Assembly: GCA_964346665.1 (NCBI GenBank)
Contig: CAYFVC010000067.1
Location: forward strand, 1-64,000
Reading direction: 5' to 3'
Length of the DNA stretch: 64,000 nt
DNA from: JAZGEG01 sp964346665
Lineage (GTDB): Archaea > Aenigmatarchaeota > Aenigmatarchaeia > QMZP01 > QMZT01
The notes beneath the pieces are model-generated. The model was not told where the DNA came from. It saw nothing but the letters and a program-made list of their open reading frames with translations, and did not search any database. This document shows, in pieces, positions 42,284 to 48,663 of this stretch. The translations under genes were made by a program, and so were the position numbers. Positions within the stretch are counted from its first letter, which is position 1. Every line of letters begins with the position of its first letter.

Positions 42284-43705
42284 ATGAAATGGCTTTTTCC
42301 TTTCGTGATCACGTTTCTGTTGCTTGTTCCTCTGGGAAGTTCACTGGAAGGCGGAACGATCCTCTCGGTTGAGCCCGGGACAGGGTATAAGTGTGTGTAC
42401 GTAAGCCTCCCCCAGGATCTCGGTATGAGCTATGTTGACAGAACTTTGGAAACGGTCATAGAGGTGGACAAAGGGGAAAGCCCATGGACGGACACGACGT
42501 ACAGCAAGGTCGTTATGGAGCCTGGGGTTTTGAACAAGAACCCTGTTTGCTTCTACTATTCGGAAAAGGAAGAGGGGGATTTTTCTTTTTACAGTATAAG
42601 CCTGTCCTCGCGTGATATCGGAGTTTCGAGTTCGATTTCAGGAGGGTTGTGCGTTTCTGGTTACGAGGATGTTGATACAGGGGTGGATATGGAGAACGAA
42701 ACGGATATATGTAAACTTCTGAACGAGAACGCTGACATAATAGACCTCAGCTTCAAGGAGGAGGTTACGCAGGCGAAGCCAGGGGAAATCGTTACCAAAA
42801 CGTTATACATAACCTCTTATGCGAACCTCAGGATACGGCTTTCCATCGCAACGAACCTTCAGAACGATTTCGGAGAGCCGGTTGTGACGACTTCTCCTTC
42901 AAACCCGACCGCTATGAAAACGTTCAAGGTTAAGGCTCCCGAAAGGGAGGGGGAATTCGAGATGATAGTGAACGCGCAGGCCGAGGGTTGCGAAATACAG
43001 GCGTGCAAAAAACAAAAGAAGGGAACGATATCAGTCACAACAAAAGAAAAGGAAGGTTTCACGGCTTCGGTTATACCGGAAAACATAAACCTGAAAGAGG
43101 CAGGGGAAACCATCTTTAGGGTGGTCATTTCGAATTACGATGAATCACAGGATTTCCTCATAGAGGCGAGTTCAAGTCCTTCGATGAATATAGAGCCTGA
43201 ATCAAAAACCGTTAACTTAGGCGAAAACGAGGAGAAGACAACCGTTTTCAAGGCATTCCCAGGAGAGGAGGATTTGTACAAGATAGAATTCAAGATAACT
43301 TCCGAAAAATCCGAGAAGTTACTGACTTCTCATATCTCGATAGGCGAGCTTCTTACCGATGCGTTCAGGTATTCGGAAGCAAGCGAAAAGGTTTCGACCC
43401 CTGACATAAGGGAAGAGATAAGGAACGCTAGGATCGAATACGAAGAGAAGTACAAAACAACCTCGTACGGCGAGGATGTGAATGAGTATGAGAATTTCAT
43501 AGACACGATTGACGAGCTGAAGAAGACTTCTGAGAGCGGAGGGAACGGGAAAGACGAAAAAGAGCCTAAAGAGGAGGGGTTCAACTGGCTGTTTCTTGTG
43601 ATACCCGTTATTGTGATAGTAGTTATTATCCTTCTTTTTATTGCTTATAAGAGGTCGAAGGTTGCGAGTTCAGGATACCAAGGTTACGAATATTCTAGGA
43701 TTTAA
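42284..43705 (+). CDS. Exported membrane-anchored protein with Ig-like domains
   Basis: 473 residues: signal peptide (WLFPFVITFLLLVPLGSS), beta-sandwich domains of the CARDB/NEW3 kind (VTQAKPGEIVTKTLYITSY; ITVTTKEKEGFTASVIPENI-like, then NLKEAGETIFRVVISNYDESQ), a helical stalk (about 390-430), and a C-terminal membrane helix followed by a basic/aromatic tail. Third gene of the peptidase operon. Confidence 0.65.
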   Translation: MKWLFPFVITFLLLVPLGSSLEGGTILSVEPGTGYKCVYVSLPQDLGMSYVDRTLETVIEVDKGESPWTDTTYSKVVMEPGVLNKNPVCFYYSEKEEGDFSFYSISLSSRDIGVSSSISGGLCVSGYEDVDTGVDMENETDICKLLNENADIIDLSFKEEVTQAKPGEIVTKTLYITSYANLRIRLSIATNLQNDFGEPVVTTSPSNPTAMKTFKVKAPEREGEFEMIVNAQAEGCEIQACKKQKKGTISVTTKEKEGFTASVIPENINLKEAGETIFRVVISNYDESQDFLIEASSSPSMNIEPESKTVNLGENEEKTTVFKAFPGEEDLYKIEFKITSEKSEKLLTSHISIGELLTDAFRYSEASEKVSTPDIREEIRNARIEYEEKYKTTSYGEDVNEYENFIDTIDELKKTSESGGNGKDEKEPKEEGFNWLFLVIPVIVIVVIILLFIAYKRSKVASSGYQGYEYSRI

Positions 43706-43761
43706 CAAATATTTAAATATAAATATGAAATTAATAGAAATTCAGAGACCGGGAGGTAAGT

Positions 43762-44058
43762 ATGAAAGCAGTGTTTTTCATCCCTGCGGAAAATTTTTCC
43801 AAAGTTAAAAACACCGTCTATGAGGACGATTTGGTGTCAAGGCAGACAATCAATTTCAGGGAAGCGCGGGCGCTAGGTTTCGAAAAGGACGGGTATTACC
43901 TCGAAATAGACGGCTCCGGCGAAGCTGTGAAGAAGACGAAAGAATTAATCGGGGACATGGGAAAGGAAGTTGATAAGAAGGAGAAAGAAGAGATTCTGAA
44001 AAAGATTTCAGAACAAGAGGAATCAGCTGCGCAGGGATTTGGCACAATTTTCGGATGA
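43762..44058 (+). CDS. Small helical protein, unknown
   Basis: 98 residues with a good GGGAGGT SD just upstream of the ATG. The N-terminal half is alpha/beta (MKAVFFIPAENFSKVKNTVY; LGFEKDGYYLEIDGS), the second half helical and Lys/Glu-rich, ending in a short hydrophobic AAQGFGTIFG. No known motif. The 3' end is followed by several palindromes and then tRNA-Gly. Confidence 0.6.
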   Translation: MKAVFFIPAENFSKVKNTVYEDDLVSRQTINFREARALGFEKDGYYLEIDGSGEAVKKTKELIGDMGKEVDKKEKEEILKKISEQEESAAQGFGTIFG

Positions 44059-44084
44059 CAACTTAGAATGAAAGTAAAGGTCAT

Positions 44085-44129
44085 CAGCAGATATCTGTTG
44101 GCATAGACGAAGTCTATGTCTTTCGAAAG
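44085..44129. repeat. Cluster of three short palindromes before tRNA-Gly
   Basis: Within 45 nt: CAGCAGATATCTGTTG (44085-44100, one wobble), CATAGAC-GAA-GTCTATG (44102-44118, perfect) and CTTTCGAAAG (44120-44129, perfect). They end 4 nt before the tRNA 5' end, so they would form hairpins in the tRNA leader or end the upstream mRNA. Confidence 0.6.
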
Positions 44130-44153
44130 GTATGCGTCGGTAGTCTAGTCTGG

Positions 44154-44182
44154 TGCTCGCCCCGCGAGAAGCGAATGGGCAC
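44154..44182 (+). other. tRNA-Gly intron 1 (D-loop)
   Basis: A BHB can be drawn with central GTCT/GGGC (two wobbles), bulges GGT and ACT and inner GCTCGC/GCGAAT (one mismatch). An alternative internal hairpin CTCGC-CCC-GCGAG also forms. The spliced D-loop is AGTCTGGTA, and the same product results if both cuts shift by 1 nt. Confidence 0.65.
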
Positions 44183-44200
44183 TAGGACACAGGCTTGCCA

Positions 44201-44250
44201 AATCGAAACCTCCAGCGGGTTTCGATGCATCCAGCAACCATAATGCAAAA
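44201..44250 (+). other. tRNA-Gly intron 2 (anticodon loop, 37/38)
   Basis: Canonical-position intron with outer CAGGC/GCCTG, central TTGC/GCAA, 3-nt bulges CAA and AAA, and an internal perfect 9-bp hairpin ATCGAAACC/GGTTTCGAT. The central helix uses the anticodon itself. Confidence 0.88.
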
Positions 44251-44271
44251 AGCCTGTAACCCGGGTTCAAA

Positions 44272-44357
44272 TCACATTTACGGGCTGGTAAAATACGTGA
44301 ACATTTTTCGGCCAGCCGACTTTTGAGGAAGCCGGCTGCTCCCGTAAAAGGTGGCTA
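44272..44357 (+). other. tRNA-Gly intron 3 (T-loop, 59/60), 86 nt
   Basis: Closed by an 8-bp helix TTTACGGG/CCCGTAAA and holding further stems (GGCTGG/CCAGCC; CAGCCG/CGGCTG). The central helix TTCA/TGGC has one mismatch, so the BHB is relaxed. It is the longest intron in the window. No box C/D motifs are obvious to me. Confidence 0.75.
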
Positions 44358-44412
44358 TCCCGGCCGACGCATACAAATTAATTATTTATTATTGAAACGC
44401 GAAATAATAAAC

Positions 44413-44913
44413 ATGAAACTTTTCAAAAAGAAATCCGAGGAAATCAAGGAACTACAACCGGAAAAACTACCAAAACTAACAGAAGAGGAAAAGGAATTCG
44501 AACCTCCGGCCAAACTACCTGAAATAAAGAAAGTCCAACCACCTCCACCAAGGCCAGCGGTTTCTAGATCACCACCGATTTTCATAAAGGTTGACAAGTA
44601 CAGTGATATCATAAAAAACATTCGGGATCTCAAATCACACATTCTCAACCTAAGGGATGCTCTCGATGTTCTCGATGATATGCAGAAAGAGATTATGAAC
44701 GGGATAGACCTTGCACACAAAACCCTTGATGAGCTGAACATGATAATATCGAATCTGGATTCCTTTTTCATGAGACCTCAGGGAATCGAACATCACATGG
44801 AAGAGGAAATACCAGAACCCGGAAGGATGAGTCCTGATGAGGTCGAGGGCTACATGACAGATGTCCAAACCCAGCTCCAGAAGTTGCGGTCTCAACTTAA
44901 GGCTATACAATAA
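44413..44913 (+). CDS. Coiled-coil protein with Pro-rich linker, unknown
   Basis: 166 residues from ATG 44413; the longer open frame runs into tRNA-Gly, so this start is preferred. A charged N-terminus (MKLFKKKSEEIKELQPEKL) leads to a Pro-rich linker (VQPPPPRPAVSRSPPIF), a helical core (YSDIIKNIRDLKSHILNLRDAL, DELNMIISNLDSFF) and a final coil (VQTQLQKLRSQLKAI). No membrane segment. It lies between the two multi-intron tRNA genes. Confidence 0.6.
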   Translation: MKLFKKKSEEIKELQPEKLPKLTEEEKEFEPPAKLPEIKKVQPPPPRPAVSRSPPIFIKVDKYSDIIKNIRDLKSHILNLRDALDVLDDMQKEIMNGIDLAHKTLDELNMIISNLDSFFMRPQGIEHHMEEEIPEPGRMSPDEVEGYMTDVQTQLQKLRSQLKAIQ

Positions 44914-44963
44914 ATATAATAACCTTGTTTTTCATATATTTCTAATATGCGGGGGTAGCCAAG

Positions 44964-45031
44964 AAACCCTTTTGCGCAAGTAAACGCACAAAAGCGTTTA
45001 CGGAAAATACGCTGACGCAGGGGTTTGGCAC
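44964..45031 (+). other. tRNA-Leu intron 1 (D-loop)
   Basis: Central helix GCCA/TGGC, bulges AGA and ACT and inner AACCC/GGGTT are perfect; an outer helix is weak because the D-stem bases are used in the central helix. Internally a perfect 8-bp hairpin GTAAACGC/GCGTTTAC forms. Confidence 0.8.
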
Positions 45032-45086
45032 TGGTCAAAGGCGATAGGCTCAAGACCTATTCACTTAGTGTGTTCCTGGGTTCGAA

Positions 45087-45166
45087 CACCGCTTTTTCAA
45101 TAAAAGCGGTGGAGCAAAATGGAGCCAACGTCGCTCACATTGTTCGCTCCTGGCTTCCATCGGAAT
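45087..45166 (+). other. tRNA-Leu intron 2 (T-loop, 59/60)
   Basis: Outer T-stem CTGGG/CCCAG, central TTCG/CGGA (one wobble), bulges AAC and ATT. The intron holds a perfect 9-bp hairpin ACCGCTTTT/AAAAGCGGT and a longer imperfect stem ATGGAGCCA/TGGCTTCCAT. Confidence 0.82.
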
Positions 45167-45221
45167 TCCCAGCCCCCGCATGGCCAAAAAATTTTTAAAT
45201 ATAACATGTATAGGATAAATC

Positions 45222-45491
45222 ATGGCTGAGGAAAAGAAGCCTGAGGAAAAGAAACTTGTGGGGAAGATAACGCATTATTTCACAAATATAGGAGTCGCTG
45301 TAATAGAACTGGAAGACACCCTTAAGACAGGAGATGAAATCTCGATAGAGGGAGCGACTACGAACTTCACGCAGAAGATCGAGTCGATGCAGATCGAACA
45401 CAAGAACGTGGATGAAGCGAAAAAAGGGGACTCGATAGGATTGAAGGTCGTAGACAGGGTAAGGGAAGGAGATCAGGTTTTCAAGGTCTAA
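45222..45491 (+). CDS. EF-Tu domain-2-like translation protein
   Basis: 89 residues forming a single beta-barrel like domain 2 of translational GTPases: KLVGKITHYFTNIGVAVIELED, then KTGDEISIEGATTNFTQKIESMQIE and KKGDSIGLKVVDRVREGDQVFKV. Free-standing proteins of this kind are widespread in archaea, often annotated "translation elongation factor-like"; their role is unknown. An AT-rich TTTAAATATA box lies upstream. Confidence 0.8.
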   Translation: MAEEKKPEEKKLVGKITHYFTNIGVAVIELEDTLKTGDEISIEGATTNFTQKIESMQIEHKNVDEAKKGDSIGLKVVDRVREGDQVFKV

Positions 45492-45544
45492 AAGCGAGCG
45501 AAACGTTGAAAGTATTTAAACTTTCCCTATTTTTAATAGTTAAT

Positions 45545-47608
45545 ATGCCTTACACCCTGATAATAGCTGAAAAACCGAGTGCTTCCCAGAGGATAGCTTA
45601 TGCGTTAACAGATGAAAAAGTAGAAAAGGTAGGGAAGCAAGCTTATTATTTCAAGTTCAAACATTCCGGTAAGGATTTCATCGTAGTTCCTGCTGTCGGG
45701 CATTTATTCGTTCTCGACCAGAAAGAGGCGAACACGAAATGGACGTATCCTGTTTTCGATCTCCAGTGGAAACCCACATTCGAAAACAAGAACAACCTGT
45801 GGGCGAAGAAGTATTACAAAAACATAGCAAAGCTCGCGAAGAACGCGGATGAATTCGTATCAGCGTGCGACTACGATATCGAAGGTTCGACAATAGCTTA
45901 CAACATACTCAGGTTTATTTGTAACGTTAACGATGGGAAGAGGATGAAGTTTTCAACCCTTACAAAAAACGATATTCTGGATTCTTACGCCAACGCTTCT
46001 CCGCGTCTCGATTTCCCGCAGATAGAGGCGGGGTTGACAAGGCATACCCTCGATTTCTTGTGGGGCATTAATCTTTCTCGCGCTCTCACACTCGCCCTCG
46101 AGAAAGCGAAAGGCTACTGGACTTTATCTATTGGAAGGGTCCAGGGCCCGACATTGAAAATCCTTGCGGAAAGGGAGAAGGAGATAGGGAGGTTCGTTCC
46201 GGAGCTTTTCTGGATACTTGAAATTCACGGGTTGGTAAACGGGGAGGAGATAACAGCAACGCATGAAACAGACAAGTTCTGGGAGAAGGAGCAAGCTGAA
46301 GGCATCCTTGGTAAGTGCAAAGGCAAGGAAGCTAAAGTGGATTCTGTGGAAAAGCGAATGGTCGAGCAACATCAGCCCTTCCCCTTCGATCTCACCACCC
46401 TGCAAAGAGAAGCGTTCCGAAACTTCGGTTATTCCCCGAAAATGACGCTGGATATCGCCCAGTCCCTATATGAGCAAGCCCTTATTTCGTACCCGAGAAC
46501 CTCGAGCCAAAAGCTCCCCCAAAAACTCGGTCTGAAAAACATAATAGAAAAACTGTCAAAACAGAGAACTTACTCAAACCTCTGCGAAAAATTACTGGAA
46601 AAGGGGAAATTCTTTCCCAAGGAAGGGAAGAAGGACGACCCAGCACACCCGAGCATTTTCCCCACAGGTCAGCTCCCGAAGAAACTAAACCCCTACCAAT
46701 CGAAAGTCTACGATTTAATCGTAAGGAGATTCCTTTCGACATTCGCGAACCCCGCAGTTAGGGAGCACATAATATCGGTAATAGATGTGAACGGCGAAAA
46801 GTTCAAGGCTTTCGGGATGAGAACGGTCAAACCGGAATGGATGGAGTTTTACGGGAAATATGCGAAATTCAAGGAGCAGATTCTTCCCGAAATGAAGAAA
46901 GGGGATTCCATCGAAAACCCGGAAGTTCGAATGGACGAGAAGGAGACCTCCCCTCCAAACCGCTATTCACAGGCATCAGTTCTCAAGGTGATGGAGGAGA
47001 AAAACCTCGGAACGAAGGCTACTCGAGCGCAAATCCTCCACACGCTTTATGAAAGAGAATACATAAGAGACAAATCAATAAGGGTCACTAGCCTGGGATC
47101 AGCGGTTATCGAAGCTCTCGAAAAACATTGCCCTGATATAATATCAGAGGAACTCACGAGGAATTTCGAGAAGGAAATGGAGATAATACAGGAGGGGGAG
47201 AAAAAGAGAGAGGAGATAATAGAGGATGCTAAGAAAGAGCTCGAAAAAATCCTCCAGAAATTCAAGGAGCACGAAATGCACATAGGTTCCGAATTGAAGG
47301 AGGGTGTCAAAGAATTCCAGGAGATTTCACACTACATTGGAGTCTGTCCGAAATGTAAGGGTGAATTGAGAATACTCCATTCACACACGACACACAAACG
47401 TTTCGTTGGTTGCTCGAACTACCCGAAATGCAAGCACGGCTACCCGCTTCCGCAGAAAGGGAAGATAACGGTCCTGGACGAGAAATGCGAGAAGTGCGGA
47501 CTGAACATAATCCAGGTCAAGCAGTTCAAACGAAGACCCTGGAAGTTGTGCGTGCAGTGCGGGTTCGTGGTTAAGAAGAAGAAAAAGGAAGAAACTAAAA
47601 AATCCTGA
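45545..47608 (+). CDS. topA: DNA topoisomerase I (type IA)
   Basis: Relaxes negative supercoils by single-strand passage. From ATG 45545 (MPYTLIIAEKPSASQRIAYAL) there are 687 residues: the Toprim domain with EKPS and the ACDYDIEGSTIAYNIL acidic motif (DxDxEG), then the active-site Tyr in LISYPRTSSQKLP, then a long DNA-binding arch, and C-terminal zinc ribbons (CPKCKGEL, CSNYPKCKHGYPL, CEKCGLNI, CVQCGFV) with a Lys-rich end. The reading frame upstream of 45545 has no homology and is excluded. Confidence 0.95.
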   Translation: MPYTLIIAEKPSASQRIAYALTDEKVEKVGKQAYYFKFKHSGKDFIVVPAVGHLFVLDQKEANTKWTYPVFDLQWKPTFENKNNLWAKKYYKNIAKLAKNADEFVSACDYDIEGSTIAYNILRFICNVNDGKRMKFSTLTKNDILDSYANASPRLDFPQIEAGLTRHTLDFLWGINLSRALTLALEKAKGYWTLSIGRVQGPTLKILAEREKEIGRFVPELFWILEIHGLVNGEEITATHETDKFWEKEQAEGILGKCKGKEAKVDSVEKRMVEQHQPFPFDLTTLQREAFRNFGYSPKMTLDIAQSLYEQALISYPRTSSQKLPQKLGLKNIIEKLSKQRTYSNLCEKLLEKGKFFPKEGKKDDPAHPSIFPTGQLPKKLNPYQSKVYDLIVRRFLSTFANPAVREHIISVIDVNGEKFKAFGMRTVKPEWMEFYGKYAKFKEQILPEMKKGDSIENPEVRMDEKETSPPNRYSQASVLKVMEEKNLGTKATRAQILHTLYEREYIRDKSIRVTSLGSAVIEALEKHCPDIISEELTRNFEKEMEIIQEGEKKREEIIEDAKKELEKILQKFKEHEMHIGSELKEGVKEFQEISHYIGVCPKCKGELRILHSHTTHKRFVGCSNYPKCKHGYPLPQKGKITVLDEKCEKCGLNIIQVKQFKRRPWKLCVQCGFVVKKKKKEETKKS

Positions 47609-48278
47609 ACCCGCTCGGCTTGACACCTTCGTTCACTATTTCGAACTTCGCGAACTTCCCCTCAGGGATCGAGCGGTGTTTCACGATCGTTGCCTTTCGT
47701 TCACTCATTTTTCCGGTGTGCTCGATAAAAACGATCGATTTAGACCAGTATTTGATTGAATCTCCTCCTATAATCTGGTTTTCTCCTGTATCCCAGTTTT
47801 TGAAGGTATGAGCCGTTATTATAACTGGTATGTTCTTCCTTCTTGCAAGACTGGAAAGGATTGAAAGCTGGATCGAAAGCTCCTTGTTCGCCTCAAGTGT
47901 TTCCTTCGTGGGGTCAGCACATTTCAGCCTGTAGAGCGCAACGGAAGAATCAAGTATGAGCATATCGAAATTCTGGTTTTCTAGGTTCTTTATAACAACG
48001 CCCTGTTCCTCGAATGTTTTCGGCTCTATCAGAACTATGTTTTTGAACACATCCGTATCATCCATGGATATTTGTTTTACCCGTTCGGGCGAAAGCCCGC
48101 CTTCCGTGTCTATGTAAACAACACGTCCTCCCTTCCGTATGCATTCGAGCATCGCTAGGACACACAAATTGGTTTTTCCGACCCCAGGAGGACCGTAAAA
48201 GTTCGTTATCGCCCCTTTCTCAATTCCTCCAGTGAGCGAGTGTAGGGGTTCGGGAAGGAGGAGTTTTTCAGAGTTCAT
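47595..48278 (-). CDS. radB: DNA repair and recombination protein RadB
   Basis: RecA/RadA paralogue that modulates RadA recombination in archaea. The 227 residues have Walker A GPPGVGKT (29-36), VVYIDTEGGLSPERV, Walker B MLILDSSVALYRL, and ITAHTFKNWD. It lacks the N-terminal HhH domain of RadA, as RadB does. Its 3' end overlaps the convergent topA by 14 nt. Confidence 0.93.
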   Translation of the reverse strand: MNSEKLLLPEPLHSLTGGIEKGAITNFYGPPGVGKTNLCVLAMLECIRKGGRVVYIDTEGGLSPERVKQISMDDTDVFKNIVLIEPKTFEEQGVVIKNLENQNFDMLILDSSVALYRLKCADPTKETLEANKELSIQLSILSSLARRKNIPVIITAHTFKNWDTGENQIIGGDSIKYWSKSIVFIEHTGKMSERKATIVKHRSIPEGKFAKFEIVNEGVKPSGFRIF

Positions 48279-48318
48279 AATGATTCTATAAAACGGATAA
48301 TTAAATATTTAGCAGGTT

Positions 48319-48338
48319 GACGTTCGCTTTCGAACGTC
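48319..48338. other. Perfect 8-bp hairpin downstream of tRNA-Ser
   Basis: GACGTTCG-CTTT-CGAACGTC, followed on the plus strand by a short T run. It lies 12 nt past the tRNA-Ser 3' end (minus strand) and upstream of RadB. It may be a processing or termination structure. Otherwise I see nothing in 48279-48350. Confidence 0.5.
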
Positions 48339-48364
48339 TTTTGCTAGTTACGCTGGGAGAGGGA

Positions 48365-48388
48365 TTTTCTCACCGCTTAGATTGGTGT
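48365..48388 (-). other. tRNA-Ser intron 2 (T-loop, 59/60)
   Basis: Twenty-four nucleotides between TTCGAA and T of the T-loop. Bulges AAA and AAT, inner stem CACC/GGTG and a 9-nt loop. Confidence 0.78.
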
Positions 48389-48420
48389 TTCGAACCCCCA
48401 AGCCCAGATGGGCACACGCT

Positions 48421-48442
48421 ATTAAGGAGCCTTAAAGGCTTA
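48421..48442 (-). other. tRNA-Ser intron 1 (anticodon loop, 37/38)
   Basis: Twenty-two nucleotides after TTGGAA; inner stem AGCC/GGCT. The central helix (TTGG/CTTA) has one mismatch and one wobble, so this is a relaxed BHB. Confidence 0.75.
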
Positions 48443-48513
48443 TTCCAAGCGTGCTCCTTAGCCGTTCGGACATCCCAGCGTGATATAATATTCTATTGGG
48501 GTTATTTTTAAGT

Positions 48514-48663
48514 TTATTCAACACGTTTTAGCCTTGATTTGCAATTAGAACACATTCCCGTCGAAACATCGTAGTGTTCGCTACACACGATCGCCCCGCA
48601 GAATACGCAAGAGTGCGGATGCTTTGTGGGTTTCCCGCATATTGAACATAAACCCGAGATCAT
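48514..48663 (-). CDS. 49-residue zinc-ribbon/HIT-type zinc-finger protein
   Basis: Minus-strand ATG 48663 to TAA 48514 gives MISGLCSICGKPTKHPHSCV and on to FCGAIVCSEHYDVSTGMCSN, ending CKSRLKRVE. Metal ligands are spaced CxxC, CxxC, CxxH and CxxC, two interleaved zinc sites as in HIT/AN1-like fingers. The ATG overlaps the stop of the 1394-residue surface protein (ATGA), so it is translated from the same mRNA, which is odd for a small cytoplasmic-looking protein. tRNA-Ser follows 35 nt downstream. Confidence 0.7.
   Translation of the reverse strand: MISGLCSICGKPTKHPHSCVFCGAIVCSEHYDVSTGMCSNCKSRLKRVE

Larger units (their letters stand above)
44134..44371 (+). tRNA. tRNA-Gly(GCC) split by three introns
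   Basis: Acceptor GCGTCGG/CCGACGC, anticodon arm CAGGC-TTGCCAA-GCCTG (anticodon GCC) and T-stem CCGGG/CCCGG are all present over 238 nt. Three inserts interrupt it: D-loop, about 44154-44182 (29 nt); anticodon loop at canonical 37/38, 44201-44250 (50 nt); and T-loop at 59/60, about 44272-44357 (86 nt). Removing them gives a standard 73-nt tRNA with TTCAAAT in the T-loop, discriminator A and no encoded CCA. The anticodon-loop junction is a perfect BHB (central TTGC/GCAA, bulges CAA and AAA); the other two are looser. Confidence 0.9.
44949..45180 (+). tRNA. tRNA-Leu(CAA) with two introns
   Basis: Acceptor GCGGGGG/CCCCCGC, anticodon arm ATAGG-CTCAAGA-CCTAT (anticodon CAA), a long class II variable arm and T-stem CTGGG/CCCAG over 232 nt. 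A 68-nt insert (44964-45031) splits the D-loop and an 80-nt insert (45087-45166) splits the T-loop at 59/60. Both junctions have BHB-type central helices: GCCA/TGGC with inner AACCC/GGGTT; and TTCG/CGGA with bulges AAC and ATT. Spliced length 84 nt, T-loop TTCGAAT, discriminator A. Confidence 0.9.
48351..48479 (-). tRNA. tRNA-Ser(GGA) with two introns
   Basis: Acceptor GCTGGGA/TCCCAGC, D-stem TCC/GGA, anticodon arm CACGC-TTGGAAA-GCGTG (anticodon GGA), a class II variable arm (GCCC/GGGC stem) and T-stem GGGGG/CCCTC, discriminator G as usual for Ser. A 22-nt intron sits at 37/38 (48421-48442) and a 24-nt intron in the T-loop at 59/60 (48365-48388). Spliced length is 83 nt with TTCGAAT restored. 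The T-loop junction gives central TTCG/AGAA (three of four pairs) and inner CACC/GGTG; the anticodon junction is more relaxed. Confidence 0.9.

Noticed and set aside
44272..44357. The 86-nt tRNA-Gly intron as a box C/D guide RNA
   Set aside because: I see stable stems but no convincing pair of C (RTGATGA) and D (CTGA) boxes at the expected spacing.
44323..44412. N-terminal extension of the coiled-coil protein starting at 44323
   Set aside because: It would be encoded within tRNA-Gly intron 3 and exon 4. The ATG at 44413, outside the tRNA, is the better start.
48319..48338. Intrinsic terminator of tRNA-Ser
   Set aside because: The T run follows the hairpin only on the plus strand, whereas the tRNA is on the minus strand, where the hairpin is preceded by A residues.
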